Shown here: piece after piece, positions 8,232 through 15,758 of the stretch
Position numbering within the stretch: the first letter of the stretch is position 1
Layout: each line of letters opens with the position of its first letter
NCBI GenBank assembly: GCA_003512955.1
Contig: DOTG01000015.1
Coordinates: 1-64,000 of the forward strand
Direction of reading: 5' to 3'
DNA length: 64,000 bases
Source: Marinilabiliales bacterium
GTDB lineage: Bacteria; Bacteroidota; Bacteroidia; Bacteroidales; SZUA-534
The notes under the pieces: model-generated
What the model was told of the DNA's origin: nothing
The model's input: the letters and a program-made list of their open reading frames with translations, nothing else
Databases searched by the model: none
Made by a program: the position numbers and the translations under genes

Positions 8232-8570
8232 ATGAAAACAAAAGAAGCCATTGATGAACAGGTAACCAAAACATTGGAACTTATGGAGCAACTGCCCAAG
8301 GCTTCCGCAGATGCGTTCTTTTACACGAGGCTTTCTGCAAGGCTTGAACGGCAAAACGAACCGACTGTCTTCAATTGGTTTTTCGATATTCCCATGTTGA
8401 AACCTGCATTTATCGCTCTTTTTATCTTCTTGAATCTGGTAAGTCTCGTACATTGGGTCAATCAATACCAATCGGTACAAACCCAACCACTGACTGCCAC
8501 CGAAGAATTAATTGAAGAATATTCATTAAACCAAACCACCAATTCATATTTGGTGTTTAACGAAGAATAA
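8232..8570 (+). CDS. Small single-pass membrane protein, candidate anti-sigma factor
   Basis: 112 aa with a soluble N-terminal part (residues 1-52, charged, helical), one hydrophobic segment at about 55-75 (PAFIALFIFLNLVSLVHWV) and an acidic C-terminal tail. No named domain recognised. Its position directly after an ECF sigma gene and the cytosolic-N/one-TM layout are typical of small anti-sigma proteins, which is the basis of the call. Confidence 0.5.
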   Translation: MKTKEAIDEQVTKTLELMEQLPKASADAFFYTRLSARLERQNEPTVFNWFFDIPMLKPAFIALFIFLNLVSLVHWVNQYQSVQTQPLTATEELIEEYSLNQTTNSYLVFNEE

Positions 8571-8572
8571 TT

Positions 8573-9088
8573 ATGGATTTAGCTAAAAAATACCGGGTGC
8601 TGATATGGGTGTCGCTGTTGTTGTTAGTTGTAAATCTAGTTACTTTGGCCACAATCTGGTTCCGGCCACCCATTCCGCCGGCAATAACAGAACCCGTGAG
8701 AGAAAGCCGTGCAAAATTTCAGAGGGGGGCTCTTGTTAAAGAATTGCAACTAAATACGGAGCAGGCTGAGTTTTACCAAACGAGCCGAAAAAAGCACTTT
8801 AAAGAGATGCGGAAATTAAAACATGAAATTGGCCGTACGAAAATTTTAATTCACGAAGAGATTTTCAGTGAAAACCCCGACACTACAAAAATAAATCAGT
8901 GGATTGATTCCATCGGGGTATTAAATATTCAATTTGAAAGAAACAATTACCGCCATTTCTTGCAACTTAAAACGCATTTAGACGAAAAGCAGATAGACCG
9001 TTTTAAACAATTGATGCGGGAATCATTTGATGATCCGGAAAATAATCAGCGTAGAGAGCATCACCGTAACGAGAATTCTAAAGAATAG
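8573..9088 (+). CDS. Membrane-anchored Spy/CpxP-like protein
   Basis: 171 aa. A signal-anchor (residues 8-30) precedes a helical, charged periplasmic part: LQLNTEQAEFYQTSRKKHFKEM resembles the LTxxQ repeat of the Spy/CpxP/heavy-metal-sensor family, with a second weaker copy at HLDEKQIDRFKQLM. It begins 2 nt after the preceding stop, so it is co-translated with the candidate anti-sigma factor. Likely a periplasmic stress chaperone or sensor. Confidence 0.6.
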   Translation: MDLAKKYRVLIWVSLLLLVVNLVTLATIWFRPPIPPAITEPVRESRAKFQRGALVKELQLNTEQAEFYQTSRKKHFKEMRKLKHEIGRTKILIHEEIFSENPDTTKINQWIDSIGVLNIQFERNNYRHFLQLKTHLDEKQIDRFKQLMRESFDDPENNQRREHHRNENSKE

Positions 9089-9130
9089 TTTTTTGAACCA
9101 TATCTTAATTAAACATAAATTTATAGACGT

Positions 9131-9604
9131 ATGAAACAGTTAACATTGATTTCAAGTGTACTAAGCCTATTTCTAATTGTGACCGTTGCCACTCAGGCTC
9201 AACCTTGCGAGAATGGGTATTATGGCAAAAAAGGAGTAAATGCAAGCGAAGATACCCGGGGTTACCGGCAAGAACGGTTGAAAGAGCTCCTTAATCTCAC
9301 CGATGAGCAGTTTCAACAAATTGAAGCACAGAGGTTGGCCCATCAGAAGAAAATTCTTCCACTGGAGAATGAACTTAATGAAAAAGAAGCCAAAATGCGT
9401 ACGTTAGAAACTGCTGATAACGCTGATTTGAAAGCCATCAACAGCCTTATTGATGAAATGGGAATGGTGAAAACCAAAATAGCCAAGGAACGGGCAGCCC
9501 ACCATCAGGAAATCAGGAAAATTTTGACCCCTGAACAGCGTATCAGGTTCGATACACACGCCCAGAATCGAAAAATGGGAAGGGAAAATAGAGGCAAAAA
9601 TTAA
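9131..9604 (+). CDS. Spy/CpxP family periplasmic protein
   Basis: 157 aa with a cleavable signal peptide (MKQLTLISSVLSLFLIVTVA...QAQ) and two LTxEQ motifs (NLTDEQFQQIEAQ near 55 and ILTPEQRIRFD near 135) in an otherwise coiled, charged helical protein, the hallmark of Spy/CpxP chaperones that protect envelope proteins. Last gene of the ECF-sigma operon, ahead of a terminator. Confidence 0.75.
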   Translation: MKQLTLISSVLSLFLIVTVATQAQPCENGYYGKKGVNASEDTRGYRQERLKELLNLTDEQFQQIEAQRLAHQKKILPLENELNEKEAKMRTLETADNADLKAINSLIDEMGMVKTKIAKERAAHHQEIRKILTPEQRIRFDTHAQNRKMGRENRGKN

Positions 9605-9618
9605 TTTTAAAAATAGAA

Positions 9619-9646
9619 ATCGGGTGAAAGCCCGGTTTTTTTTTTG
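9619..9646 (+). terminator. Terminator of the ECF-sigma operon
   Basis: CGGG (9621-9624) and CCCG (9631-9634), extended by A-T and T-G pairs, close a 6-nt loop and precede a run of about ten T. It lies 15 nt after the stop of the Spy-like gene. Confidence 0.75.
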
Positions 9647-9659
9647 TTTAAAACGGAGG

Positions 9660-10037
9660 CTATTGAAACCACCATTGCCATTTTGGGTTTAGCTTTTTGA
9701 ACAACCAAATACCCACCAAAATACCTAAAGTATCGGCTAAAACATCCCGCCAATCGCCACTCCGGGTAGTTGTAAATTTTGATTGTACAATTTCAATAAA
9801 CACCCCGTATATAAAAGCAAATGCCGGAATCGCCAGTTTATGAAATGAATTGGGTCTTGTTTGGTTCAGGCCAGCCATGATTAAAGCCAAAACTAGAAAC
9901 AATCCAAAATGTACGGCCTTATCAAAATAAGGGATTTCGATGGGAACTTTTTTAAAATCATCTGCTGGAGTCAGGCAAAGGTATCCAATGATTGTCATCC
10001 AGACGACAAATTTGTAATATCTCTTCACTATTTTCAA
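9660..10037 (-). CDS. VanZ-like family membrane protein
   Basis: 125 aa, four hydrophobic segments. The FDKAVHFGLFLVLALIMAG stretch (conserved D-K-x-x-H-F) and FIYGVFIEIVQSKFTTTRSGDWRDVLADTLGILVG (E-x-x-Q...R-x-x-D-x-x-D-x-x-N/D-x-x-G) are the VanZ family signature. Function of chromosomal VanZ-like proteins in Bacteroidota is not established; no resistance role is implied here. Convergent with the sigma operon. Confidence 0.75.
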   Translation of the reverse strand: MKIVKRYYKFVVWMTIIGYLCLTPADDFKKVPIEIPYFDKAVHFGLFLVLALIMAGLNQTRPNSFHKLAIPAFAFIYGVFIEIVQSKFTTTRSGDWRDVLADTLGILVGIWLFKKLNPKWQWWFQ

Positions 10038-10124
10038 AACCGGGACTTATAAATTAGGGAGGTAAAAGTAGGTGATTCTCTTTAAATTTATAAACCCAAA
10101 ATACAACCCAAACAGCATGTTTGT

Positions 10125-10160
10125 CAAATATATTTGTGAAACAATCATATACAAATATAT
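10125..10160. repeat. AT-rich inverted repeat upstream of sucC
   Basis: In the 296-bp gap before sucC, ATATATTTGT (10128-10137) and ACAAATATAT (10151-10160) form a perfect 10-bp inverted repeat with a 13-nt spacer; the left copy is itself within the 12-bp palindrome CAAATATATTTG (10125-10136). Possible operator or simply AT-rich self-complementarity. Nothing else is recognised in this gap. Confidence 0.4.
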
Positions 10161-10333
10161 AGATATGTTATAAAAAATAGTTGATTTTATGCTGTTGAGC
10201 ATCCACAACTTTAAAAACTTTCCCTATGTTTAGATGTTTGAACAAAATGCTGATTAATGTTAACTAGACAACCAAAACGTCTTTTTCAAGATTAATTATC
10301 GTTAAAAAACTAAGAACATTTAATCTTATTCGG

Positions 10334-11476
10334 ATGAAAATACATGAATATCAAGCAAAGGAGATTTTTGCAGCGTACCAGATACCTGTGCAAGAGCAGG
10401 TAGTGTGCACTACCGTGGAGCAAGTGGGTAAAGCCTACGATTCGATGAATCACCCTGTGGTGGTGAAGGCTCAGGTTTTAGTAGGGGGCCGGGGTAAAGC
10501 CGGAGGTATTAAATACTGTACCAGCAAAGAAAAAGCAGTAGATGCGGCTAAAAATATTCTTGGAATGGATATTAAAGGCCTGACAGTTGAAACCGTGTTG
10601 GTGTGTAAAGCCGTAGATATCGCGAACGAATATTACGTGGGCTTAATCAACGATCGGAATACAAAATCGGTTTTGTTGATGGTGAGTGCCGAAGGTGGTG
10701 TCGAGATTGAGGAGGTGGCAAAAACACATCCCGAGAAAATATTGAAAATTGCTATCGATCCTTTGGTAGGGTTGCAGCCCCACCAAGCTAGGAATGTGTT
10801 TTTTAAGTTTATGAAAGATGGAAACCAAGTCCGCCAGGCAGCCGACATCCTGGTGAAATTATATAAACTTTATGTTGAAAAAGATTGCTCATTGGCCGAG
10901 ATCAATCCTTTGGTTATTGATAACCAAAACAATGTGATTGCTTTAGATGCCAAGGTAAACTTCGACGACAATGCACTGTTCCGTCATCCGGAATATGATG
11001 CCATGGCCGATTACACCGAAGATGAAAAATTGGAGGTTGATGCCAAGGAAAAAGGACTGAGCTACATAAAGTTGGATGGAAATATCGGCTGTATGGTTAA
11101 CGGTGCCGGTTTGGCCATGGCTACCATGGACATGATTAAACTGTATGGCGGCGAACCTGCCAACTTTCTGGATATTGGCGGAAGTTCCAATCCCAAAAAG
11201 GTGGTTCATGCCATGGAATATCTGGTCAATGATAAAAAAGTAAAAGCGGTACTCATCAATATCTTTGGTGGGATAACCCGTTGCGATGATGTGGCACGAG
11301 GCCTTCTTGAAGCATTTTCGCAAATGAAAGTGACCATACCTATTGTTATCCGTTTATCGGGGACCAATGCCGAACAGGGACGCGGATTGCTTGCCAATAA
11401 CAAGGAGCTGATTACTGCCGATTCAATGGGTGAAGCTGCACGGAAGGTGATTGAGGCCGCAAAAAAAGTAAAATAA
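10334..11476 (+). CDS. sucC: Succinyl-CoA synthetase, beta subunit
   Basis: ATP-grasp subunit of ADP/GDP-forming succinate-CoA ligase (TCA cycle). MKIHEYQAKEIFAAYQIPV is the family start; VKAQVLVGGRGKAGGIK is the ATP-grasp core; GCMVNGAGLAMATMD and NIFGGITRCDDVARGL are the subunit-interface and C-terminal CoA-ligase motifs. 380 aa, full length. Followed after 53 nt by sucD. Confidence 0.95.
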   Translation: MKIHEYQAKEIFAAYQIPVQEQVVCTTVEQVGKAYDSMNHPVVVKAQVLVGGRGKAGGIKYCTSKEKAVDAAKNILGMDIKGLTVETVLVCKAVDIANEYYVGLINDRNTKSVLLMVSAEGGVEIEEVAKTHPEKILKIAIDPLVGLQPHQARNVFFKFMKDGNQVRQAADILVKLYKLYVEKDCSLAEINPLVIDNQNNVIALDAKVNFDDNALFRHPEYDAMADYTEDEKLEVDAKEKGLSYIKLDGNIGCMVNGAGLAMATMDMIKLYGGEPANFLDIGGSSNPKKVVHAMEYLVNDKKVKAVLINIFGGITRCDDVARGLLEAFSQMKVTIPIVIRLSGTNAEQGRGLLANNKELITADSMGEAARKVIEAAKKVK

Positions 11477-11529
11477 GACCAATATATTTAACTGGCAATT
11501 TAAATGCGATTGCACAAAAGAATTTAGCT

Positions 11530-12402
11530 ATGAGTATATTAATTAATGAAAATACAAAGCTGGTAGTTCAGGGAATTACCGGGCGCGATGGTGGTTTTCA
11601 CGCATCGAAAATGAAAAGTTATGGAACAAAGGTAGTGGCCGGTGTTTCTCCCGGTAAAGAGGGGACCACGGTGGAAGGCGTTCCGGTATTTAATACCGTT
11701 GAAAATGCCGTTAAAGCTACCGGAGCCAACACTTCGGTGATTTTTGTACCCGCAGGTTTTGCCGCCGATGCTATTGCTGAAGCTTCGGAAGCCGGCATCA
11801 AACTGGTGATTGCCATTACCGAAGGGATACCCACAATTGATGTTATCCGCATCACACCCATTCTTGAGAAGAACGGAACCAAAATGATTGGCCCCAACTG
11901 CCCCGGACTTATCTCCCCCGGAAAAAGTATGGTAGGTATTCTGCCAACCATGATTTTTAAACAGGGAAATGTGGGTTTAATCAGCCGTAGTGGAACCTTA
12001 ACTTACGAAATGGTGAACCAGTTGAGCACCCATGAAATTGGGCAAAGTACCTGTATCGGAATTGGTGGCGATCCGGTGATTGGGTTGCACTACCGTGAAC
12101 TGCTGGCTTTGTTCGAAGGTGATAAGGATACCGATGCCATTGTCCTTTGCGGTGAAATTGGGGGCGATGCCGAAGAACAGGCGGCTGCATTTATCAAGGA
12201 CCATATTACCAAACCTGTGGTGGCTTTTATTGCAGGGCAATCGGCACCGGCCGGCAAACGGATGGGTCATGCAGGGGCGTTGATAACCAGCGGAACAGGT
12301 ACAGCCTCAGAAAAAATTAAAGCTTTTGAGGCTGCCGGAGTCAGGGTGGCCAAGGAACCTGCTGAAGTTCCCGATTTAATAAAAAAAGCATTCGCAAAAT
12401 AA
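11530..12402 (+). CDS. sucD: Succinyl-CoA synthetase, alpha subunit
   Basis: CoA-binding subunit with the phospho-histidine loop: GKRMGHAGALI places the active-site His at residue 247. N-terminal VVQGITGRDGGFHASKM is the CoA-binding segment and GPNCPGLISPGKSMVGI follows. 290 aa, full length. Last gene of a two-gene operon ended by a terminator at 12409. Confidence 0.95.
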   Translation: MSILINENTKLVVQGITGRDGGFHASKMKSYGTKVVAGVSPGKEGTTVEGVPVFNTVENAVKATGANTSVIFVPAGFAADAIAEASEAGIKLVIAITEGIPTIDVIRITPILEKNGTKMIGPNCPGLISPGKSMVGILPTMIFKQGNVGLISRSGTLTYEMVNQLSTHEIGQSTCIGIGGDPVIGLHYRELLALFEGDKDTDAIVLCGEIGGDAEEQAAAFIKDHITKPVVAFIAGQSAPAGKRMGHAGALITSGTGTASEKIKAFEAAGVRVAKEPAEVPDLIKKAFAK

Positions 12403-12408
12403 CAATGA

Positions 12409-12443
12409 TGGGCTGTTAAAATAAATTGACAGCCCATTTTTTT
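12409..12443 (+). terminator. sucCD terminator
   Basis: Perfect 8-bp stem TGGGCTGT (12409-12416) / ACAGCCCA (12429-12436), 12-nt loop, then seven T. Confidence 0.9.
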
Positions 12444-12488
12444 ATTCCTTTTCATTGCTCTCAAACCTTGAATTTTTTTTGATTAATT

Positions 12489-12508
12489 TTACGTGAACGT
12501 ACACGGAA
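12489..12508. promoter_or_regulatory. LacI-family operator, site A
   Basis: TTACGTGAACGTACACGGAA, an imperfect 20-bp palindrome sharing CGTnAAnGTACACG with site B (12533-12552) and with a third copy at 56785-56804. Centre is 44 bp from that of site B. Placed upstream of the LacI gene it suggests autoregulation with possible looping. Confidence 0.65.
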
Positions 12509-12532
12509 TTAAAAAATAAGTTCTACATTTGT

Positions 12533-12552
12533 TTTCGTTAACGTACACGAAA
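12533..12552. promoter_or_regulatory. LacI-family operator, site B
   Basis: TTTCGTTAACGTACACGAAA: half-sites TTTCGTTAAC and TTTCGTGTAC match at 8 of 10 positions. It ends immediately before the ATG at 12553, so bound repressor would overlap the start of the regulator's own gene. Confidence 0.65.
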
Positions 12553-13629
12553 ATGAACAAGAGCCAGTCGAAACGTTTAGGAATAAAAGATATAGCAGCC
12601 AAAGCGGGGGTTTCCATTGGAACGGTTGACAGGGTGTTGCATAACCGGGGCGAGGTCAAGGAAGAAACCCGTCAGCGAATTATGGAAATTATTAAGGAAT
12701 TGGAATACATTCCAAACATTTTTGCAAAATCGTTATCGTCAAAAAAAACAACCACCATTGCCATCGTTATTCCCGATTCCCGGGACAACAACCCCTATTG
12801 GGAAAAGCCAGTGTCCGGAATAAGAATGGCAGCCGATGAATTAACCCAATACCACATTCAAATTTTATTCGAACATTTTGATGCTTCGGACCGATCGTCT
12901 TTTAAAAAGAATCTTCAGAAGGTTTGTTCAAAGAACCCGGATGGTATAGTATTGAATCCGGTTTTTAAAGATTTAACGCTGGAATTTATTGAAGAATTCG
13001 ACAAGAGAAAAATCCCTTATGTATTCATAGATATTAACCTGCCAGAGGTTAATAATCTGGCCTATTTTGGTCAGGATGCCTTCCAGAGCGGTCGTGTTGC
13101 TGCCCGGTTAATGGATTTGAGCACTCCCAATAACCCGACATGCCTTATTGTAAAACAATCAAAAAAGAAAATATTTTCAAGCCACATTGAAAAGCGGATT
13201 GAGGGTTTCATGACCTATTTTAACGATTACAGTCCAATGAAAAATATCTCAGTAATTACTCTTGAGATAGATTTGGATGATACTGATGAACCGGCCAAAT
13301 CGTTACTGAAAGTTTTACATCACGAAGGCATGCCAAACGCCATTTTTGTTCCTAACTCAAGGGGGTTTAAACTGGCCGAATTTATTGAAAATAACCAATT
13401 AACACCTGTCTTTACCCTCGGGTATGATTTGATTGATCAGAATGTTGCGTTTCTTAAAAAAGGAATAATTACCTGTTTATTAAGCCAGAAGCCAGAAGAG
13501 CAGGCGTATAAAGCTATTTGGGCCTTGTTTCACCATCTGGTATCGAAAAGAGAAGTCAAAAAAACCAATTACAGTGCTATTGATATTATTATAAATGAGA
13601 ATATTGGATATTATCTGGAAAATAAATAA
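12553..13629 (+). CDS. LacI/GalR-family transcriptional regulator of the uronate cluster
   Basis: 358 aa. N-terminal LacI helix-turn-helix (LGIKDIAAKAGVSIGTVDRVLHN) and hinge (RIMEIIKELEYIPNIFAKSLSSKK), then a periplasmic-binding-protein-like effector domain (TTTIAIVIPD... to the C-terminus). ATG 12553 is chosen because the HTH begins about 10 residues later and operator B ends just before it; an in-frame ATG at 12529 also exists. First gene of the plus-strand hexuronate cluster; its stop codon directly abuts the ATG of the next gene. Effector is probably a uronate intermediate (inferred from context). Confidence 0.85.
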   Translation: MNKSQSKRLGIKDIAAKAGVSIGTVDRVLHNRGEVKEETRQRIMEIIKELEYIPNIFAKSLSSKKTTTIAIVIPDSRDNNPYWEKPVSGIRMAADELTQYHIQILFEHFDASDRSSFKKNLQKVCSKNPDGIVLNPVFKDLTLEFIEEFDKRKIPYVFIDINLPEVNNLAYFGQDAFQSGRVAARLMDLSTPNNPTCLIVKQSKKKIFSSHIEKRIEGFMTYFNDYSPMKNISVITLEIDLDDTDEPAKSLLKVLHHEGMPNAIFVPNSRGFKLAEFIENNQLTPVFTLGYDLIDQNVAFLKKGIITCLLSQKPEEQAYKAIWALFHHLVSKREVKKTNYSAIDIIINENIGYYLENK

Positions 13630-14487
13630 ATGTATATGTTGAGTTTTAACGATTTACAAGGAAAAGTTTGTGTTATTACGGGTGGGGCCGGTGTTATTGG
13701 AACAGCCATTGCAAAAGACATGGTGGCTGTGGGAGTTAAAGTTGCCATCCTTGACCGTGATGAACAGAAAGCCATTGAAGTAGCCGGCTCATTATCGGCT
13801 AAAAGTGCAAATGGGGGTATTGCAAAAGGTTACAAAGCCGATGTTCTTGACAAAAAACAGTTGGAAGAGGCCAAACAAAAAATTAACCAGGAGTTGGGGT
13901 CAATTGCTTTACTAATAAATGGAGCAGGTGGAAACTCGCCTAAAGCAACTACTCAACTTGAAAAGATTGAAAAAGAAAATTTGAACGAATTGGAAAAAAC
14001 TTTTTATGGATTAGATATCGAAGGATTTGATTTTGTATTTGATCTAAATTTTAAAGGAACCGTATTACCAACAATGGTTTTCTCACGCGATATGCTCGAA
14101 AACGGCAAAGGTTCTATCCTAAATATCTCATCGATGAATAGTTTCAAGCCTTTGACAAAAATCCCGGCCTATTCGGCAGCCAAGGCATCTATAAACAATT
14201 TTACCCAGTGGTTGGCGGTACATTTAGCCAAAACCGGAATTCGGGTAAATGCCATTGCTCCGGGTTTTTTTCTAACTAACCAGAACCGTTTTTTAATGAT
14301 TGACGAAAAAACCGGAGGGCCCACTCCACGTGGAAAGAAAGTAATTGACAATACACCCATGAATAGGTATGGCGAAGTGGAGGAGCTTTCAGGAACAGTA
14401 CTCTATCTGTTGAGCGATGTATCGAAATTCGTGACCGGCATTTGTATTCCGGTAGATGGAGGTTTTAGCGCGTTTGGAGGGGTGTAA
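13630..14487 (+). CDS. SDR oxidoreductase, probable D-mannonate (fructuronate) dehydrogenase
   Basis: 285-aa short-chain dehydrogenase: TGGAGVIGTA cofactor loop near residue 18, NGAGG, catalytic Ser in NISSMNS, and YSAAKA (Tyr-x-x-x-Lys). An insertion of about 25 residues after NGAGGNSPKATT is typical of the mannonate-oxidoreductase subgroup found next to uxuA/uxaC in Bacteroidota. It would reduce fructuronate to mannonate (or tagaturonate to altronate). Starts immediately after the regulator stop codon, so it is translationally coupled. Substrate assignment is from family memory and neighbours, not proven. Confidence 0.7.
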   Translation: MYMLSFNDLQGKVCVITGGAGVIGTAIAKDMVAVGVKVAILDRDEQKAIEVAGSLSAKSANGGIAKGYKADVLDKKQLEEAKQKINQELGSIALLINGAGGNSPKATTQLEKIEKENLNELEKTFYGLDIEGFDFVFDLNFKGTVLPTMVFSRDMLENGKGSILNISSMNSFKPLTKIPAYSAAKASINNFTQWLAVHLAKTGIRVNAIAPGFFLTNQNRFLMIDEKTGGPTPRGKKVIDNTPMNRYGEVEELSGTVLYLLSDVSKFVTGICIPVDGGFSAFGGV

Positions 14488-14493
14488 AGAATG

Positions 14494-14535
14494 TAGAGAT
14501 TAGAGATTAGAATTTAGAAATTAGAAACCAGAAAC
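14494..14535 (+). repeat. Degenerate heptad repeat before the PfkB kinase gene
   Basis: Six 7-mers in register, TAGAGAT TAGAGAT TAGAATT, then TAGAAAT TAGAAAC CAGAAAC, ending one base before ATG 14537. The unit is the reverse complement of the CTCTAAT heptads at 26908-26998, so the same element occurs in both orientations within the cluster. Confidence 0.75.
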
Positions 14536-14536
14536 T

Positions 14537-15616
14537 ATGAGCATACAATTAAAACAGAATTGCAAATATTCACTCCTCGTTCCCACCAGTATGGGATTAC
14601 GCATTACACCTGAAAATGGTCAACCGGTGCATGTCAGCGACACCTTTAAAATGCAGGCTACCAGTGCTGAAACAAACGTTGCCAGCATTGCATCGTATTT
14701 GGGGTTGCCTGTTAAAGTGTTAACAACTTTTGTAAAAGGAAGTCCGGTAGCACAATTTATTAAATGCAACCTCAAATCGCGGAATATGGACTATGAAGGC
14801 CCGGAATTGGAACAGGGCGATCCCTGGGGCTACCGCCACCAGATTAATATAGCCGACAGTGGTTATGGATCGCGCGGTCCGAGAGTTTGGAACGACCGTG
14901 CCGGTGAAGTGGGACGTACGCTGAATGTAAAAGACTTCGATTTAGATCGGATTTTTGGAACCGAAGGTGTCCAGATTGTGCACCTTTCGGGATTGATTGG
15001 TGCTCTTTCGCACGAAACCAGTCAGTTTTGTTTAGAATTAGCCCGCGTCGCCAAAAAATACGGCACCAAAATATCGTTCGATTTAAACTACCGGGCTTCG
15101 TTCTGGAAAGGACGAGAGCAAGAACTGCACGATATTTTTACCGAAATAGCCTCGGTTGCTGATATTTTGATTGGCAACGAAGAAGATTTCCAGCTTTGTC
15201 TGGGGATTGAGGGCCCCGAAGCGGGTGGCAATGCCATTGCCGACAAAATCGACAGTTTTAAGGAAATGATCCGCCGTGTCAAAAAGCAATTCCCAAATGC
15301 GTCGGTATTTGCTACTACGTTGCGTCAGGTAGTTAGTACCAACGAACATCTGTGGGGAGCCATTATGTTAGAAGGCGACAATTGGCAGGTAATTGAACCA
15401 CGCCCCATTCATGTGCTCGACCGTATAGGTGGCGGCGATGGATTTGTTGGCGGGTTGCTTTACGGAATCCTGAAAAGCTGGGAACCAGCAAAATGGACGC
15501 AATTTGGCTGGGCGACTGGCGCTTTGGCCACCACATTCCTAACTGATTATGCTCAACCAGCCGACGAGGAAATGGTTTGGAGCATCTGGCAGGGAAACGC
15601 CCGTGTAAAAAGGTAA
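14537..15616 (+). CDS. PfkB-family sugar kinase, candidate gluconate kinase
   Basis: 359-aa ribokinase-fold kinase. The C-terminal GGGDGFVGGLLYG holds the catalytic Asp (D301) and anion hole; SFDLNYRASFW and ILIGNEEDFQ are KdgK-like. It is clearly related to, but divergent from, the second kinase KdgK at 23803. Lying directly before the LarA-like epimerase and gnd, it may phosphorylate gluconate to 6-phosphogluconate, or it may be a second 2-keto-3-deoxygluconate kinase. Cytoplasmic. Family assignment is firm, substrate is inferred. Confidence 0.8.
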   Translation: MSIQLKQNCKYSLLVPTSMGLRITPENGQPVHVSDTFKMQATSAETNVASIASYLGLPVKVLTTFVKGSPVAQFIKCNLKSRNMDYEGPELEQGDPWGYRHQINIADSGYGSRGPRVWNDRAGEVGRTLNVKDFDLDRIFGTEGVQIVHLSGLIGALSHETSQFCLELARVAKKYGTKISFDLNYRASFWKGREQELHDIFTEIASVADILIGNEEDFQLCLGIEGPEAGGNAIADKIDSFKEMIRRVKKQFPNASVFATTLRQVVSTNEHLWGAIMLEGDNWQVIEPRPIHVLDRIGGGDGFVGGLLYGILKSWEPAKWTQFGWATGALATTFLTDYAQPADEEMVWSIWQGNARVKR

Positions 15617-15758
15617 AAAATGTACTGTTTCCCTGTTTTTCTGTGAAACAGTGATTCAGTTTTCGAAGAATCGTATTACAAAATTGATGAGTTAGTTGAA
15701 ATCAACTAACAAATAAAATTATTAATCACAGGATCACAGAAAACAAAATCACAAAAAT
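15617..15758 (+). repeat. Intergenic spacer with octad words and hairpin
   Basis: The 142-bp gap has CTGTGAAACAGTGATTCAG on the left, a perfect 8-bp hairpin GTTAGTTG aaat CAACTAAC (about 15692-15711) in the middle, and AATCACAGGATCACAG on the right, so the right half is roughly the reverse complement of the left. Same word family as the gaps at 17041, 17531 and 23711. Confidence 0.55.

Noticed and set aside
9660..10037. Vancomycin/teicoplanin resistance gene vanZ
   Set aside because: Only family-level VanZ-like similarity; no van cluster around it, and such proteins are common housekeeping-type genes of unknown role.
10943..11323. Minus-strand frames inside sucC and sucD
   Set aside because: Shadows of strongly conserved plus-strand genes.
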